A model generated the notes under the pieces. That model ran no database searches. It was not told the DNA's origin and saw only the letters and a program-made list of their open reading frames with translations. Shown here piece by piece: positions 24,085 to 32,239 of a DNA stretch of 42,406 nt (the stretch's first letter is position 1; each line of letters starts with the position of its first letter). Position numbers and translations under genes: made by a program. The DNA comes from Mesorhizobium sp. M4B.F.Ca.ET.203.01.1.1 (GTDB lineage Bacteria; Pseudomonadota; Alphaproteobacteria; Rhizobiales; Rhizobiaceae), in assembly GCF_004791025.1 (NCBI RefSeq), contig NZ_SRUO01000027.1, positions 1-42,406 of the forward strand, in the 5' to 3' direction.

Positions 24085-25587
24085 ATGGATGACGCGATTC
24101 TTTCCCTTCAAGGGGTCGGGAAGATCTTTCCCGGCGCCGTCGCGTTGAGCGACGTCTCGCTGTCGATCGCGCGCGGCGAAACCCATATCGTGCTCGGCGA
24201 GAACGGCGCCGGCAAGTCGACGCTGATCAAGCTGCTCGCCGGCATCCACCAGCCGGACAGCGGCGCGATCGCCTTCAACGGCCAGCCCTACCAGCCCAAG
24301 ACGCCGCATGACGCGCATCAGACCGGCATCCGCATCGTGCATCAGGAGCTAAACCTGCTCCCCTATCTCAGCATCGCCGAGAATCTGATGCTGGAAAGCC
24401 TGCCGCGCCGCCGTTTCGGCATCGTCGACGGCAAGGCGCTCAACCGGCGCGCCCTGGTGCTGCTGAAGGAGGTCGGGCTCGACATCGATCCGCGGACGCG
24501 CGTCGAGGCGCTCGGCGTTGCCCAGATGCAGCTGGTCGAGATCGCCAAGGCGCTGAGCTACGACAGCAAGCTTCTGGTGCTCGACGAGCCGACGGCGACG
24601 CTGACGCCGCCCGAGATCGAGCGCCTGTTCGCCATCATCAAGCGGCTGAAGGCCAAAGGCGTCACCATCATCTACATCTCGCACCGCCTGCACGAGGTGT
24701 TCGAGATCGGCGACCGGGTGACGGTCCTGCGCAACGGCAGGCTGGTCGCCACCCGCGATCTGCACGGCCTCACCGTGCCCGACCTGGTGCGCATGATGAT
24801 CGGCCGCGACATCGCCGACGAATACGGTTTCGACACTTCGATCGTGCCGGGCGAGGTCGCGCTCAGCGTGGCGAACCTGAAGCGCGACGCCACGACACCG
24901 GCGATTTCCTTCGATGTGCGGCATGGCGAGATCCTCGGCGTCGCCGGGCTGGTCGGCAGCGGCCGGACGGAAGCCATGCGCGCCCTGTTCGGGGCCGATC
25001 CGAAACTCGATGGCGTCGTCGCCATTGACGGCAGGCCGGTGGCGATCACGGCGCCCAAGGACGCGGTCCGGCATGGCTTGAGCCTGCTGACCGAGGACCG
25101 CAAGGGGCAGGGCCTGCTGCTCGACCTGCCGGTGGACAAGAACATCACCATCACCGATCTCGGCAAGGTCTCGCGCCACGGGCTGGTCAACCGCAAGGCG
25201 GAGGCGGTGGCGGCGACCGACCTGGTCGGCCAGCTGCGCGTCAAGGCAAGCTCGATCGAGCAGGCGGTGCGCAACCTGTCCGGCGGCAACCAGCAGAAGG
25301 TGGTGTTGGCCAAATGGCTGTTCCGCGGCACCTCGACACTGATCCTCGACGAGCCGACACGCGGCGTCGACATCGGCGCGCGGCGCGAGATCTACCAGCT
25401 CTTGTGGATGCTGGCGGCGGCTAAGAAGGGCATCATCATGGTGTCGTCCGACCTGCCCGAGCTGATGGGCATGTGCCACCGCATCGTCGTCTTTTCAAAA
25501 AACAGAATTGTCGGCGAGGTGCCGCGCGCCGAATTCGACCAGGAGCGCATCCTGTCGCTCGCCTATCAGGAGTATGTGCGACCATGA
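24085..25587 (+). CDS. Ribose-type sugar ABC transporter ATP-binding protein (two ABC domains)
   Basis: This 500-residue protein has tandem ATPase domains like RbsA/XylG. The N-terminal domain has Walker A GENGAGKST and Walker B LLVLDEPTATLT. The C-terminal domain has the degenerate P-loop VGSGRTE, signature LSGGNQQK and Walker B LILDEPTRGVDIG. The start at 24085 (MDDAILSLQG) is preferred over an upstream in-frame start at 24049, which begins inside GC-rich leader sequence. It overlaps the permease gene by four bases (ATGA). Confidence 0.94.
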   Translation: MDDAILSLQGVGKIFPGAVALSDVSLSIARGETHIVLGENGAGKSTLIKLLAGIHQPDSGAIAFNGQPYQPKTPHDAHQTGIRIVHQELNLLPYLSIAENLMLESLPRRRFGIVDGKALNRRALVLLKEVGLDIDPRTRVEALGVAQMQLVEIAKALSYDSKLLVLDEPTATLTPPEIERLFAIIKRLKAKGVTIIYISHRLHEVFEIGDRVTVLRNGRLVATRDLHGLTVPDLVRMMIGRDIADEYGFDTSIVPGEVALSVANLKRDATTPAISFDVRHGEILGVAGLVGSGRTEAMRALFGADPKLDGVVAIDGRPVAITAPKDAVRHGLSLLTEDRKGQGLLLDLPVDKNITITDLGKVSRHGLVNRKAEAVAATDLVGQLRVKASSIEQAVRNLSGGNQQKVVLAKWLFRGTSTLILDEPTRGVDIGARREIYQLLWMLAAAKKGIIMVSSDLPELMGMCHRIVVFSKNRIVGEVPRAEFDQERILSLAYQEYVRP

Positions 25588-26600
25588 GCGAGACGTCCGA
25601 AGCAACCGTGTCGGCGCCTGTTTCCCCCGGCCGGGCGAAATTCCTGCGCTTCCTCATCCGCGATGCCGGCGTGCTCCTGGCGCTGGTGCTGATCACCGTG
25701 TTCTTCTCGGCCAGCGCGCCCTATTTCGCGACGCCCGGCAACGCGCTGAAGATCTTCGTGCAGATCGCCATCAACACGGTGCTGGCGGCCGGCATGACCT
25801 TCGTCATCCTCACCGGCGGCATCGACCTGTCGGTCGGCTCGGTGCTGGCGCTGTGCACGGTGGTGGGCGCCACCATCATGATCAACGAGAGCCTGTCGCC
25901 GGCGGTGGCGATCACGCTGGCGCTGCTGGCCTGCATGGCGACGGGTGCCGCCTGCGGACTCCTCAACGGCTGGATCTCGACGCGCTGGAAGATCCCCTCC
26001 TTCATCGTCACGCTCGGCATGCTCAACATGGCCGCAGGCGCGGCGCGCGTGGTCAGCGACAATTCGACCATCACCGGCCTGCCGCAGAGCTTCGTCGATT
26101 TCGGCAATCTGATCATCGGCGGCTTCCTGCCCTCGATCTTCCTGGTCGCGGTGCTGGTGATCGCGGTCGGCTGGTTCGTGCTGCGCTTCACCGTCTTCGG
26201 CCGCATGATCTTCGCCGTCGGCACCAATGACGAGGCGGTGCGGCTCTCCGGGCACAATCCGGACTTCTACAAGGTCGCGGCCTTCACCATCAGCGGCCTG
26301 ACCGCCGGCATCGCGGCGATGGTCTATCTGTTGCGCCTCAACATCGGCAGCCCGATCGCCGGCGTCGGCTACGAGCTCAACGCGATCGCCGCGGTCATCA
26401 TCGGCGGCACCAGCCTCAGCGGCGGCAAGGGCTCGATCATCGGCACGCTGGTCGGCGCCTGCATTTTGCAGGTGCTGAGCACCGGCCTGCAGCTTCTGGG
26501 CGTCGGCGACAATTTCAAGCCGATCGTGATTGGGCTTGTCATCGTGCTCGCCGTCATCCTAGACGCATATAGGGAGAGGCTGTTGCGCAAGATACGCTAG
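25584..26600 (+). CDS. Ribose-type sugar ABC transporter permease (RbsC type)
   Basis: This 338-residue inner-membrane permease of the RbsC/AraH family has 8-10 hydrophobic segments. The family signature FVILTGGIDLSVGSVLAL (residues about 72-89) and the conserved NAIAAVIIGGTSLSGGKGSI loop near residue 270 are clear. The ATG sits in an ATGA overlap with the ATPase gene. The longer frame opening at 25473 lies within that gene. Confidence 0.94.
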   Translation: MSETSEATVSAPVSPGRAKFLRFLIRDAGVLLALVLITVFFSASAPYFATPGNALKIFVQIAINTVLAAGMTFVILTGGIDLSVGSVLALCTVVGATIMINESLSPAVAITLALLACMATGAACGLLNGWISTRWKIPSFIVTLGMLNMAAGAARVVSDNSTITGLPQSFVDFGNLIIGGFLPSIFLVAVLVIAVGWFVLRFTVFGRMIFAVGTNDEAVRLSGHNPDFYKVAAFTISGLTAGIAAMVYLLRLNIGSPIAGVGYELNAIAAVIIGGTSLSGGKGSIIGTLVGACILQVLSTGLQLLGVGDNFKPIVIGLVIVLAVILDAYRERLLRKIR

Positions 26601-26652
26601 GTTTTCCGTCCGGACTTGCGTGGGAAATGTAGGAGCGCTGGGACCAGGGGCC

Positions 26653-27654
26653 ATGACAACGATCGCCGATGTCGCGCGTTACGCGGGGGTGTCCGTCGCA
26701 ACGGTCTCGCATGTGATGAACCGCACGCGCCATGTCGAGCCGGAGACGGCCGAGCGCGTGCGCGCGGCGATCGCGGCCCTGCGCTACAGCCCGAATTCGC
26801 TGGCGCGGAGTCTCAGGCGCGGCGAGACCAAAACCATCGGCCTGCTGCTCCCCGACAATTCCAACCCGTTCTTCGCCAGCGTCGCGCGCCAGATCGAGGA
26901 TGCCGGGTTTGTCGCCGGCTATACGGTGATCCTGTGCAACTCCGACGGCAGCGCCGAGAAGGAGGAGCGCTATCTGTCGGTGCTGATGGCCAAGCAGATC
27001 GACGGGCTGATCTTCGCCGGCTCGTCCGACCATGCGGGGGTGTTCTCGCGCCTCGCGCCCGACGTGCCGGCGGTGCTGCTCGACCGCGAGATCCATTCCG
27101 TCCATGTCGATTCCGTGCTGGTCGACCACGATCACGGCGGCTATCTCGCCGGCCAGTATCTGGTCGGGCTCGGGCACAAGCGGATCGGCGTCATCGGCGG
27201 CCCGCGCGATTCGAGCTCCAGCCCGGCGCGCCTGCGCGGCTTTACCCGGGCGCTGCAGGAAGCAGGCGTCGACCTGCCGGCTTCAGCAGTGGTCGATTCC
27301 GACTACCATTTCGCCGGCGGCCGCCTGGCGATGGAGCGGCTGCTGACGCAGGCGCCCGACATCACGGCGGTGTTCGCCTGCAACGATCTGATGGCGATGG
27401 GCGCGGTCACGGCGCTGCGCTCACGCGGATTGCGGGTTCCCGACGACATGTCGATGATCGGCTTCGACGACATCCCCTATGCCGTCACCACCTGGCCGCC
27501 GCTGACGACGATCGCGCAGCCGGTGGAGAAGATCGGAACGCGGGCGGTCAGCCTGCTGCTGGAGCGCGTCGCCGAGCCGGCCGCGCATTCGCGCCGAGAG
27601 ATCCTGATGCCCGTGCTGGTCGAGAGGGAAAGCTGCGCGCCGTTGCGCGGGTAA
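26653..27654 (+). CDS. LacI-family transcriptional repressor
   Basis: This 333-residue repressor has an N-terminal LacI headpiece (TTIADVARYAGVSVATVSHV, then the hinge-helix region YSPNSLARSLRRG) and a periplasmic-binding-protein-like sensor (IGLLLPDNSNPFFASVARQI). It closes the sugar ABC operon 52 bases after the permease gene. The probable target is the perfect palindrome at 22923-22948, with the transported sugar or a derivative as inducer. A GTG start at 26620 would add 11 residues; the ATG at 26653 fits the family start. Confidence 0.93.
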   Translation: MTTIADVARYAGVSVATVSHVMNRTRHVEPETAERVRAAIAALRYSPNSLARSLRRGETKTIGLLLPDNSNPFFASVARQIEDAGFVAGYTVILCNSDGSAEKEERYLSVLMAKQIDGLIFAGSSDHAGVFSRLAPDVPAVLLDREIHSVHVDSVLVDHDHGGYLAGQYLVGLGHKRIGVIGGPRDSSSSPARLRGFTRALQEAGVDLPASAVVDSDYHFAGGRLAMERLLTQAPDITAVFACNDLMAMGAVTALRSRGLRVPDDMSMIGFDDIPYAVTTWPPLTTIAQPVEKIGTRAVSLLLERVAEPAAHSRREILMPVLVERESCAPLRG

Positions 27655-27655
27655 A

Positions 27656-27690
27656 GCGATCCCGAAATTGAGAACAGGTTTTCTTACTTC
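27656..27690. repeat. Eroded GAGCATGATC-type palindrome after the lacI-type gene
   Basis: AGCGATCCCGAAATTGAGAA followed by CAGGTTTTC starts two bases after the repressor's coding end and resembles the palindrome at 2298-2345 read in reverse. The repressor's TAA stop abuts it. Confidence 0.45.
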
Positions 27691-27760
27691 GGCCGTGAAC
27701 TCATAAATGAAAGGACCAGCACGAGTGGAAAGCAGACGATGAGGTTGCTATCCTTCCAGG

Positions 27761-28207
27761 ATGAAGCATGAACGTCTTTGCGCAATCGCTCACAACTTCG
27801 CCGACTCGATGGCAAGTGGCCTAGGCTTTGTTGTCGGCTACTGCCAAACCGACGTGTTTGGAGAGGCCGCCACCACCACGGGTGGAGTAATCGAGATCGA
27901 CTTCCTGCGCGGGAGTGTTGTCAGAGGCCGCCCTTCGGACCAATTGAAAAGTGCTGCGGTCATGTTTGGGCAAGCCTTTCCTGCCTTCTGCAAAAAGAAC
28001 GGCGCGGAGGTGACGGACTTCCAGAGTTTTCTCGCTGCGTTTGATGCCATAGGCGGCAGGTGCCGCGCAGTGCTGACCGTTGTAGATCGAAACGGCCGCC
28101 GTTCTCTTACGGAGTATGACGGCGTCCCGTTGAAGCGCTTAAGAGTTCTGGACACGTTGGGCCGTATACGCCGAAAAACGAGGCAGATCGAAAAAGTTAG
28201 CCAGTAA
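27761..28207 (+). CDS. Protein of unknown function (148 residues)
   Basis: No family is recognised. The protein begins MKHERLCAIAHNFADSMASG, has a central segment VIEIDFLRGSVVRG and ends in a very basic tail (RLRVLDTLGRIRRKTRQIEK). No signal peptide or membrane span is clear. Base composition is visibly less GC-rich than the flanking genes and codon choice is mixed, which hints at recent acquisition. It is isolated: a repressor gene ends about 100 bases upstream and a palindromic repeat lies downstream. The ribosome site (CCAGGATGAAGC) is poor, so translation is plausible but not certain. Confidence 0.6.
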   Translation: MKHERLCAIAHNFADSMASGLGFVVGYCQTDVFGEAATTTGGVIEIDFLRGSVVRGRPSDQLKSAAVMFGQAFPAFCKKNGAEVTDFQSFLAAFDAIGGRCRAVLTVVDRNGRRSLTEYDGVPLKRLRVLDTLGRIRRKTRQIEKVSQ

Positions 28208-28257
28208 GCCAGTGTCCCGAATGGCGACATGCATTGGTGGCGGCAAATGTTGACGTC

Positions 28258-28316
28258 AGCGCTGCCCCTCATCCGCCCCTTCGGGCACCTTCTCCCCGTG
28301 AAACGGGGAGAAGGAA
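28258..28316. repeat. Single-arm mosaic palindrome before the ocd gene end
   Basis: One arm of the RIME-like family is present: AGCGCTGCCCCTCATCC, then CTTCTCCCCG-TGAAA-CGGGGAGAAGG. It sits between the converging orphan gene and the ornithine cyclodeaminase gene and may act as a shared transcript end. Confidence 0.75.
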
Positions 28317-28321
28317 AAGGC

Positions 28322-29380
28322 TCAAGCCGCTGGCTGCATCTCCGCTCTCAGCAGCATGCCGAACAGGTCGCGCGGCTCGTCGGGGTCGGCGAGCAGGTCG
28401 AGCTCCTCATAGAGGCCGGTGGCCTGGAGCTGGTCGCGGACGTAGCGCAGGGCGGAAAAATCCTCGGTGGCGAAGCCGACGGAATCGAACAGCGTGATCT
28501 GCTCCGGCGCCTTGCGGCCTTGCGCCTTGCCGGTCATCACCTGCCACAGCTCGGTCACCGGATGGTCGGCGTCGAGCTGCTGGATCTCGCCCTCGATGCG
28601 GGTCTGCGGCGGGAACTCGACGAAGATGTCGGAGCGCAGCAGGATGTCGCGATGCAGCTCCGTCTTGCCGGGGCAGTCGCCGCCGACGGCGTTGATGTGG
28701 ACGCCGGCGCCGACCATGTTGTCGGTGAGGATGGTCGCGTACTGCTTGTCCGCCGTCACCGTGGTGATGATGTCGACGCCTTCGACCGCGTCCTGGCCGG
28801 TCGCGCAGATGGTGATGTCGAAACCCTTGCCGGCGAGGTTGCGGGCGCATTTTTCAGAAGCCGAACGGTCGATGTCGTAGAGGCGCAGCCTGTCGATGCC
28901 GAGCAGCGCCTTGAAGGCGATGGCCTGGAACTCGGACTGGGCGCCGTTGCCGATGATGGCCATGGCGCGCGAACCTTTCGGCGCCAGGTATTTGGCCGCG
29001 ACGGCGGAAGTGGCGGCGGTGCGCAGCGCCGTCAGGATGGTCATCTCGGTCAGCAGCATCGGATAGCCGGAGCCGACATCGGCGAGCACGCCGAAGGCGG
29101 TGACCGTCTGGCGGCCCTCGCGCATGTTCTTCGGATGGCCGTTGACATATTTGAAGCCGTACATCTTGCCGTCGCTGGTCGGCATCAGCTCGATGACGCC
29201 GTCATGGCTGTGCGAGGCGATGCGCGGCGTCTTGTCGAACAGCTCCCAGCGGCGGAAATCCTCCTCGACATAGGTGGCAAGCTCGGTGAGGAAGCGCTCG
29301 ACGCCGATGGTGAGCACCAGCTTCATCATGCGGTCGACGCTGACGAAAGGGACGATGGCAAGGCGGGACGGCTGGGTCAT
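28322..29380 (-). CDS. ocd: Ornithine cyclodeaminase
   Basis: This 352-residue enzyme of the ornithine cyclodeaminase/mu-crystallin family converts ornithine to proline and ammonia using NAD in the cytoplasm. It has the substrate motif KYVNGHPKNMREG, the Rossmann stretch AMAIIGNGAQSEFQAIAFKA (residues about 135-155) and the aspartate-containing segment INAVGGDCPGKTEL. Its length and motifs match true OCD of Agrobacterium and Brucella rather than EutC. It starts two bases after the arginase stop, so the two act in series: arginine to ornithine to proline. Confidence 0.95.
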   Translation of the reverse strand: MTQPSRLAIVPFVSVDRMMKLVLTIGVERFLTELATYVEEDFRRWELFDKTPRIASHSHDGVIELMPTSDGKMYGFKYVNGHPKNMREGRQTVTAFGVLADVGSGYPMLLTEMTILTALRTAATSAVAAKYLAPKGSRAMAIIGNGAQSEFQAIAFKALLGIDRLRLYDIDRSASEKCARNLAGKGFDITICATGQDAVEGVDIITTVTADKQYATILTDNMVGAGVHINAVGGDCPGKTELHRDILLRSDIFVEFPPQTRIEGEIQQLDADHPVTELWQVMTGKAQGRKAPEQITLFDSVGFATEDFSALRYVRDQLQATGLYEELDLLADPDEPRDLFGMLLRAEMQPAA

Positions 29381-29382
29381 GA

Positions 29383-30315
29383 TCAGAGGCTTCCGGAATG
29401 GCTGCGGGTCGGGCGGTCCATGATGCGGCGGCCCATCAGGCTGGCGGTGAGGTCGACCATCAGGGTGGCGGTGCGGCCGCGCTCGTCGAGGAACGGGTTG
29501 AGCTCGACGAGGTCGAGGCTGGTGACCAGGCCGCTGTCGGACAGCATCTCCATCACCAGATGCGCCTCGCGGAAGGTGGCGCCGCCGGGCACGGTGGTGC
29601 CGACGGCCGGGGCGATCGACGGGTCGAGGAAATCGACATCGAGGCTGACATGCAGCAGGCCGTTTTCCTGCTCGACCTTGGCCAGGAAGGCGCGCAGCAA
29701 GGGCGCAATGCCATGCTCGTCGATGGTGCGCATGTCATGCACGGTGACGCCCGCCTCGTTCAGCGCGCGGCGCTCGGCCGGATCGACGCTGCGCAGGCCC
29801 ATGGCGCAGATGCGGGCAGGATCGACGGTCACAGGTAGATCCGGGAAATAGCCCTTGAAGCCGGCCTGCCCGCTCGCATAGGCGAGCGGCACACCGTGCA
29901 GATTGCCGCTGGTTGTGGTGTCGAGCGTATGGAAATCCGGATGCGCGTCGAGCCACAGCACGAAGAGCGGCCGGCCGAGTTCCGCCGCCCGGCGCGCGAC
30001 CCCGGATACCGTGCCGGCGGAGATCGAATGGTCGCCGCCGAGGAAGATCGGCAATGCTTCGCGAGACGCCGCGTAGGCGGTGTCGGCGATCGCCGCCGTC
30101 CAGGCGGAAATCTCCGGCAGCGCTTTCAGCGCAAGATTGCCGTGGACGACAGCGCGCGCCTCGGCCTTCTCGACCGCGCCCCAGTCCTCGACCTGGTGGC
30201 CGAGTTCCGACAGCACCGAGACCAGCCCCGCCGTGCGCAGCGCGCTCGGCCCCATCTCGCATCCCATCCTGCCCGCACCGTCCTGCACCGGCGCGCCAAC
30301 GATCCTGCAGCGCAT
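29383..30315 (-). CDS. rocF: Arginase
   Basis: This 310-residue ureohydrolase splits arginine to ornithine and urea. The manganese-ligand motifs are GGDHSISAG, DAHPDFH and SLDVDFLDP. The family usually has DAHAD-N; here the third position is P and the last is H, variations seen within arginases. The start at 30315 has no strong Shine-Dalgarno. It is the first gene of a two-gene operon with ocd and diverges from an Lrp-type regulator. Confidence 0.94.
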   Translation of the reverse strand: MRCRIVGAPVQDGAGRMGCEMGPSALRTAGLVSVLSELGHQVEDWGAVEKAEARAVVHGNLALKALPEISAWTAAIADTAYAASREALPIFLGGDHSISAGTVSGVARRAAELGRPLFVLWLDAHPDFHTLDTTTSGNLHGVPLAYASGQAGFKGYFPDLPVTVDPARICAMGLRSVDPAERRALNEAGVTVHDMRTIDEHGIAPLLRAFLAKVEQENGLLHVSLDVDFLDPSIAPAVGTTVPGGATFREAHLVMEMLSDSGLVTSLDLVELNPFLDERGRTATLMVDLTASLMGRRIMDRPTRSHSGSL

Positions 30316-30330
30316 GATTCTATCCGTCCT

Positions 30331-30344
30331 TGCGATTGATCGCA
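30331..30344. promoter_or_regulatory. Dyad TGCGAT-TG-ATCGCA before arginase
   Basis: Six-base arms TGCGAT and ATCGCA flank two bases, centred 22 bases upstream of the arginase start. It is a possible operator for the divergent Lrp-type regulator; assignment is by position only. Confidence 0.35.
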
Positions 30345-30384
30345 GGAATGAACCATCATCCGGTGGCGGTTTGAACAGACGAAA

Positions 30385-30413
30385 TTGGCATTTCGAGAAG
30401 GCTGATCTATCAT
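30385..30413 (+). promoter_or_regulatory. Sigma-70-type promoter of the Lrp-type regulator gene
   Basis: TTGGCA (30385-30390), a 17-base spacer and TATCAT (30408-30413) give a good match to the consensus. The predicted start near 30420 leaves a leader of about 27 bases. Confidence 0.55.
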
Positions 30414-30446
30414 ATTGGACAAATGATTTGATCGAAATGGGCAGTC

Positions 30447-30887
30447 ATGGATGCGCTTGACGAAAGGCTGGTGACGCTGCTGAGGCACGATGCACGGCGC
30501 AGCGTCTCCGATCTCGCGGTCGACCTCGGCGTGTCGCGCGCCACGGTTCGATCGCGCATGGCGCGGCTGGAAAAGTCGGGCGATATCATCGGCTACACGG
30601 TGGTGCTGCGCGCCGACGCGGTCGACCAGCGCATGCGCGGCGTGATGATGATCGAGATCGAGGGCCATGCCGCCGACCGCGTGATCCGGGCGCTGGGCGG
30701 CTTCGCCGAAGTGTCGACCATCCACACCACAAACGGCCGCTGGGACCTGGTGGTCGAGCTTGGCACCGCGTCGCTGACCGATTTCGACGCGGTGCTGCGG
30801 CGGATCCGGCTCATTCCCGGCATAACGGGGAGCGAGACGAGTTTGCTGCTGGCGACGCCGAGGACGACGCGGGCGAGGCTGGCGTAA
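30447..30887 (+). CDS. Lrp/AsnC-family regulator of arginine catabolism
   Basis: This 146-residue regulator has a helix-turn-helix (RSVSDLAVDLGVSRATVRSR, residues about 14-33) and a RAM domain with VSTIHTTNGRWDLVVELGT. It is divergent from arginase and ornithine cyclodeaminase, so arginine- or ornithine-responsive activation is likely, as for the related regulators in Agrobacterium and Brucella. Its ribosome site is weak (AATGGGCAGTC). Confidence 0.9.
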   Translation: MDALDERLVTLLRHDARRSVSDLAVDLGVSRATVRSRMARLEKSGDIIGYTVVLRADAVDQRMRGVMMIEIEGHAADRVIRALGGFAEVSTIHTTNGRWDLVVELGTASLTDFDAVLRRIRLIPGITGSETSLLLATPRTTRARLA

Positions 30888-30915
30888 TAAAGGCGGCAGA
30901 CGTCAGGAGTGGACG

Positions 30916-30938
30916 GCGACGCGCTTCCTTTGCGTCGC
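30916..30938 (+). terminator. Weak stem-loop after the Lrp-type gene
   Basis: Arms GCGACGC and GCGTCGC flank a nine-base loop, 28 bases after the stop, followed by GACTTTCCCC. Possible transcript end for the regulator. Confidence 0.35.
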
Positions 30939-30995
30939 GACTTTCCCCTATTCTCCGGGGTATGAGCCGAGCCATAAATCGTGGGAACCAGCGCG

Positions 30996-31289
30996 ATGCT
31001 GAAGATAATCGCGGCCGGGGTCGGCCTCGGCCTTGTCGGGTTCCTCGTCGCGATTTTCACCATGGGCGCCGGGCACGGAACGAATGTCCCGGGTTTCATC
31101 GTGGTCCCCTGGGTGATGCTGCTGATGATGGCTGGCGCTGGCGCCTTGCCCGGGTTGCTCAGCGCCTGCGTCCAATTCACGATCTATGTTGCGCTGATCC
31201 GCTTCAGGCCGCTGCTTGCGCTGCCCATCGGGATCCTTCATTGCGTCGCCGCGGTATGGGGAATGGCGCGCAACGGTATCTTGTTCTGA
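30996..31289 (+). CDS. Small hydrophobic membrane protein, unknown function
   Basis: This 97-residue protein is almost wholly hydrophobic, with three or four membrane spans: IIAAGVGLGLVGFLVAIFTM, FIVVPWVMLLMMAGAGAL, LLSACVQFTIYVALI and LLALPIGILHCVAAVWGMA. No family is recognised. The ATG at 30996 is preferred; an in-frame GTG at 30981 would add five residues. A bidirectional terminator follows 16 bases after the stop, supporting it as a separate transcription unit. Confidence 0.65.
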   Translation: MLKIIAAGVGLGLVGFLVAIFTMGAGHGTNVPGFIVVPWVMLLMMAGAGALPGLLSACVQFTIYVALIRFRPLLALPIGILHCVAAVWGMARNGILF

Positions 31290-31305
31290 AGGGCCCAAAA
31301 CGCGA

Positions 31306-31331
31306 AAAAGCCGCGGCGAACCGCGGCTTTT
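31306..31331. terminator. Bidirectional intrinsic terminator
   Basis: Perfect arms AAAAGCCGCGG (31306-31316) and CCGCGGCTTTT (31321-31331) flank a CGAA tetraloop. The T-run works on both strands, ending the small membrane protein gene on the plus strand and the tRNA-Gly transcript on the minus strand. Confidence 0.85.
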
Positions 31332-31357
31332 CGTTTGCTTGATCCCCGGAGGGAAAC

Positions 31358-31432
31358 TGGAGCGGGTGAAGCGATTCGAACGCTCGACCCCAACCTTGGC
31401 AAGGTTGTGCTCTACCCCTGAGCTACACCCGC
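31358..31432 (-). tRNA. tRNA-Gly (GCC anticodon)
   Basis: On the minus strand the 75-base sequence has a seven-pair acceptor stem GCGGGTG/CACCCGC, D-arm GCTCAGGGGTAGAGC, anticodon arm AACCTTGCCAAGGTT with GCC, and T-arm GAGCG-TTCGAAT-CGCTT. The discriminator is U and the CCA end is encoded (31358-31360). It decodes GGC/GGU. Confidence 0.97.
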
Positions 31433-31656
31433 TCACGCGGCTTTGGGCCGCAAGCCGGGCCTATATGGCTGAAGAGCGCGGCGATTGCAACAGGGAAATG
31501 ACGGGCTTTTTCACCTAGCTCGACAGGGCTAGAAGCTCCGTTGCGGCAGATGCGGGGATTCGTCGCTTGCCCCGGCGACGGTCTTGTCTCGGTGCGGTGA
31601 TTGGCCGTAAACGGCGTAGCCGGAGCCGAGACCAAGCGCGACAGAAGTGAGGACCG

Positions 31657-32154
31657 ATGCCGAAGACCGAAGCCGAGCTCAATGCCTTTCTTGCCGACCT
31701 CGGCATCGGCGTGTCGACGATCCGCCATCCGCCGCTCTACACGGTCGCCGATTCCCAGGCGCTGCGCGGCGAGATCGCCGGCGGCCACACCAAGAACCTG
31801 TTCCTCAAGGACAAGAAGGACAATTTCTTTCTCGTCACCGTGGATGAGGAGGCGGAGGTCGATCTCAAGCAGATCCATCATCTGATCGGCGCGGCCGGCC
31901 GCGTCTCGTTCGGCAAGCCGGAAATGCTGATGGAACTGCTCGGCGTCATTCCGGGCGCAGTCACCGTCTTCGGGCTGATCAACGACAGCGAGCGGCGGGT
32001 CAAGGTCTTTCTCGACCAGGAGTTGATGAGCCATGCGGTCATCAATGCGCATCCGCTGACCAACGAGGCGACAACTTCGATCGCATCGGCCGATCTCGTC
32101 AGATTCGTCGAGGCAACCGGACACGATGCTGTTATCTTGAAAGTCACGTCATGA
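31657..32154 (+). CDS. prdX: Prolyl-tRNA deacylase (YbaK/ProX editing domain)
   Basis: This 165-residue free-standing editing enzyme hydrolyses mischarged aminoacyl-tRNA(Pro). It has the YbaK-fold motifs GHTKNLFLKDKK (invariant lysine region), GAAGRVSFGKPEML and the ligand-pocket segment LLGVIPGAVTVFGLIND. Length matches PrdX/ProXp-type proteins. GAGGA lies before the ATG. It stands alone between the tRNA-Gly region and the thioredoxin gene (85 bases downstream). Confidence 0.93.
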   Translation: MPKTEAELNAFLADLGIGVSTIRHPPLYTVADSQALRGEIAGGHTKNLFLKDKKDNFFLVTVDEEAEVDLKQIHHLIGAAGRVSFGKPEMLMELLGVIPGAVTVFGLINDSERRVKVFLDQELMSHAVINAHPLTNEATTSIASADLVRFVEATGHDAVILKVTS

Positions 32155-32239
32155 TCGCCACATGGATGGCGAAACCTGACCTCCAGCAAGAATTGTCGCG
32201 CCTCCCGCTGGCCGGCGGCGCGACCGGAAGGGCAATGAC

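Noticed and set aside
28322..29380. Second eutC-like gene of the ectoine pathway
   Set aside because: Motifs, length and pairing with arginase fit true ornithine cyclodeaminase instead.
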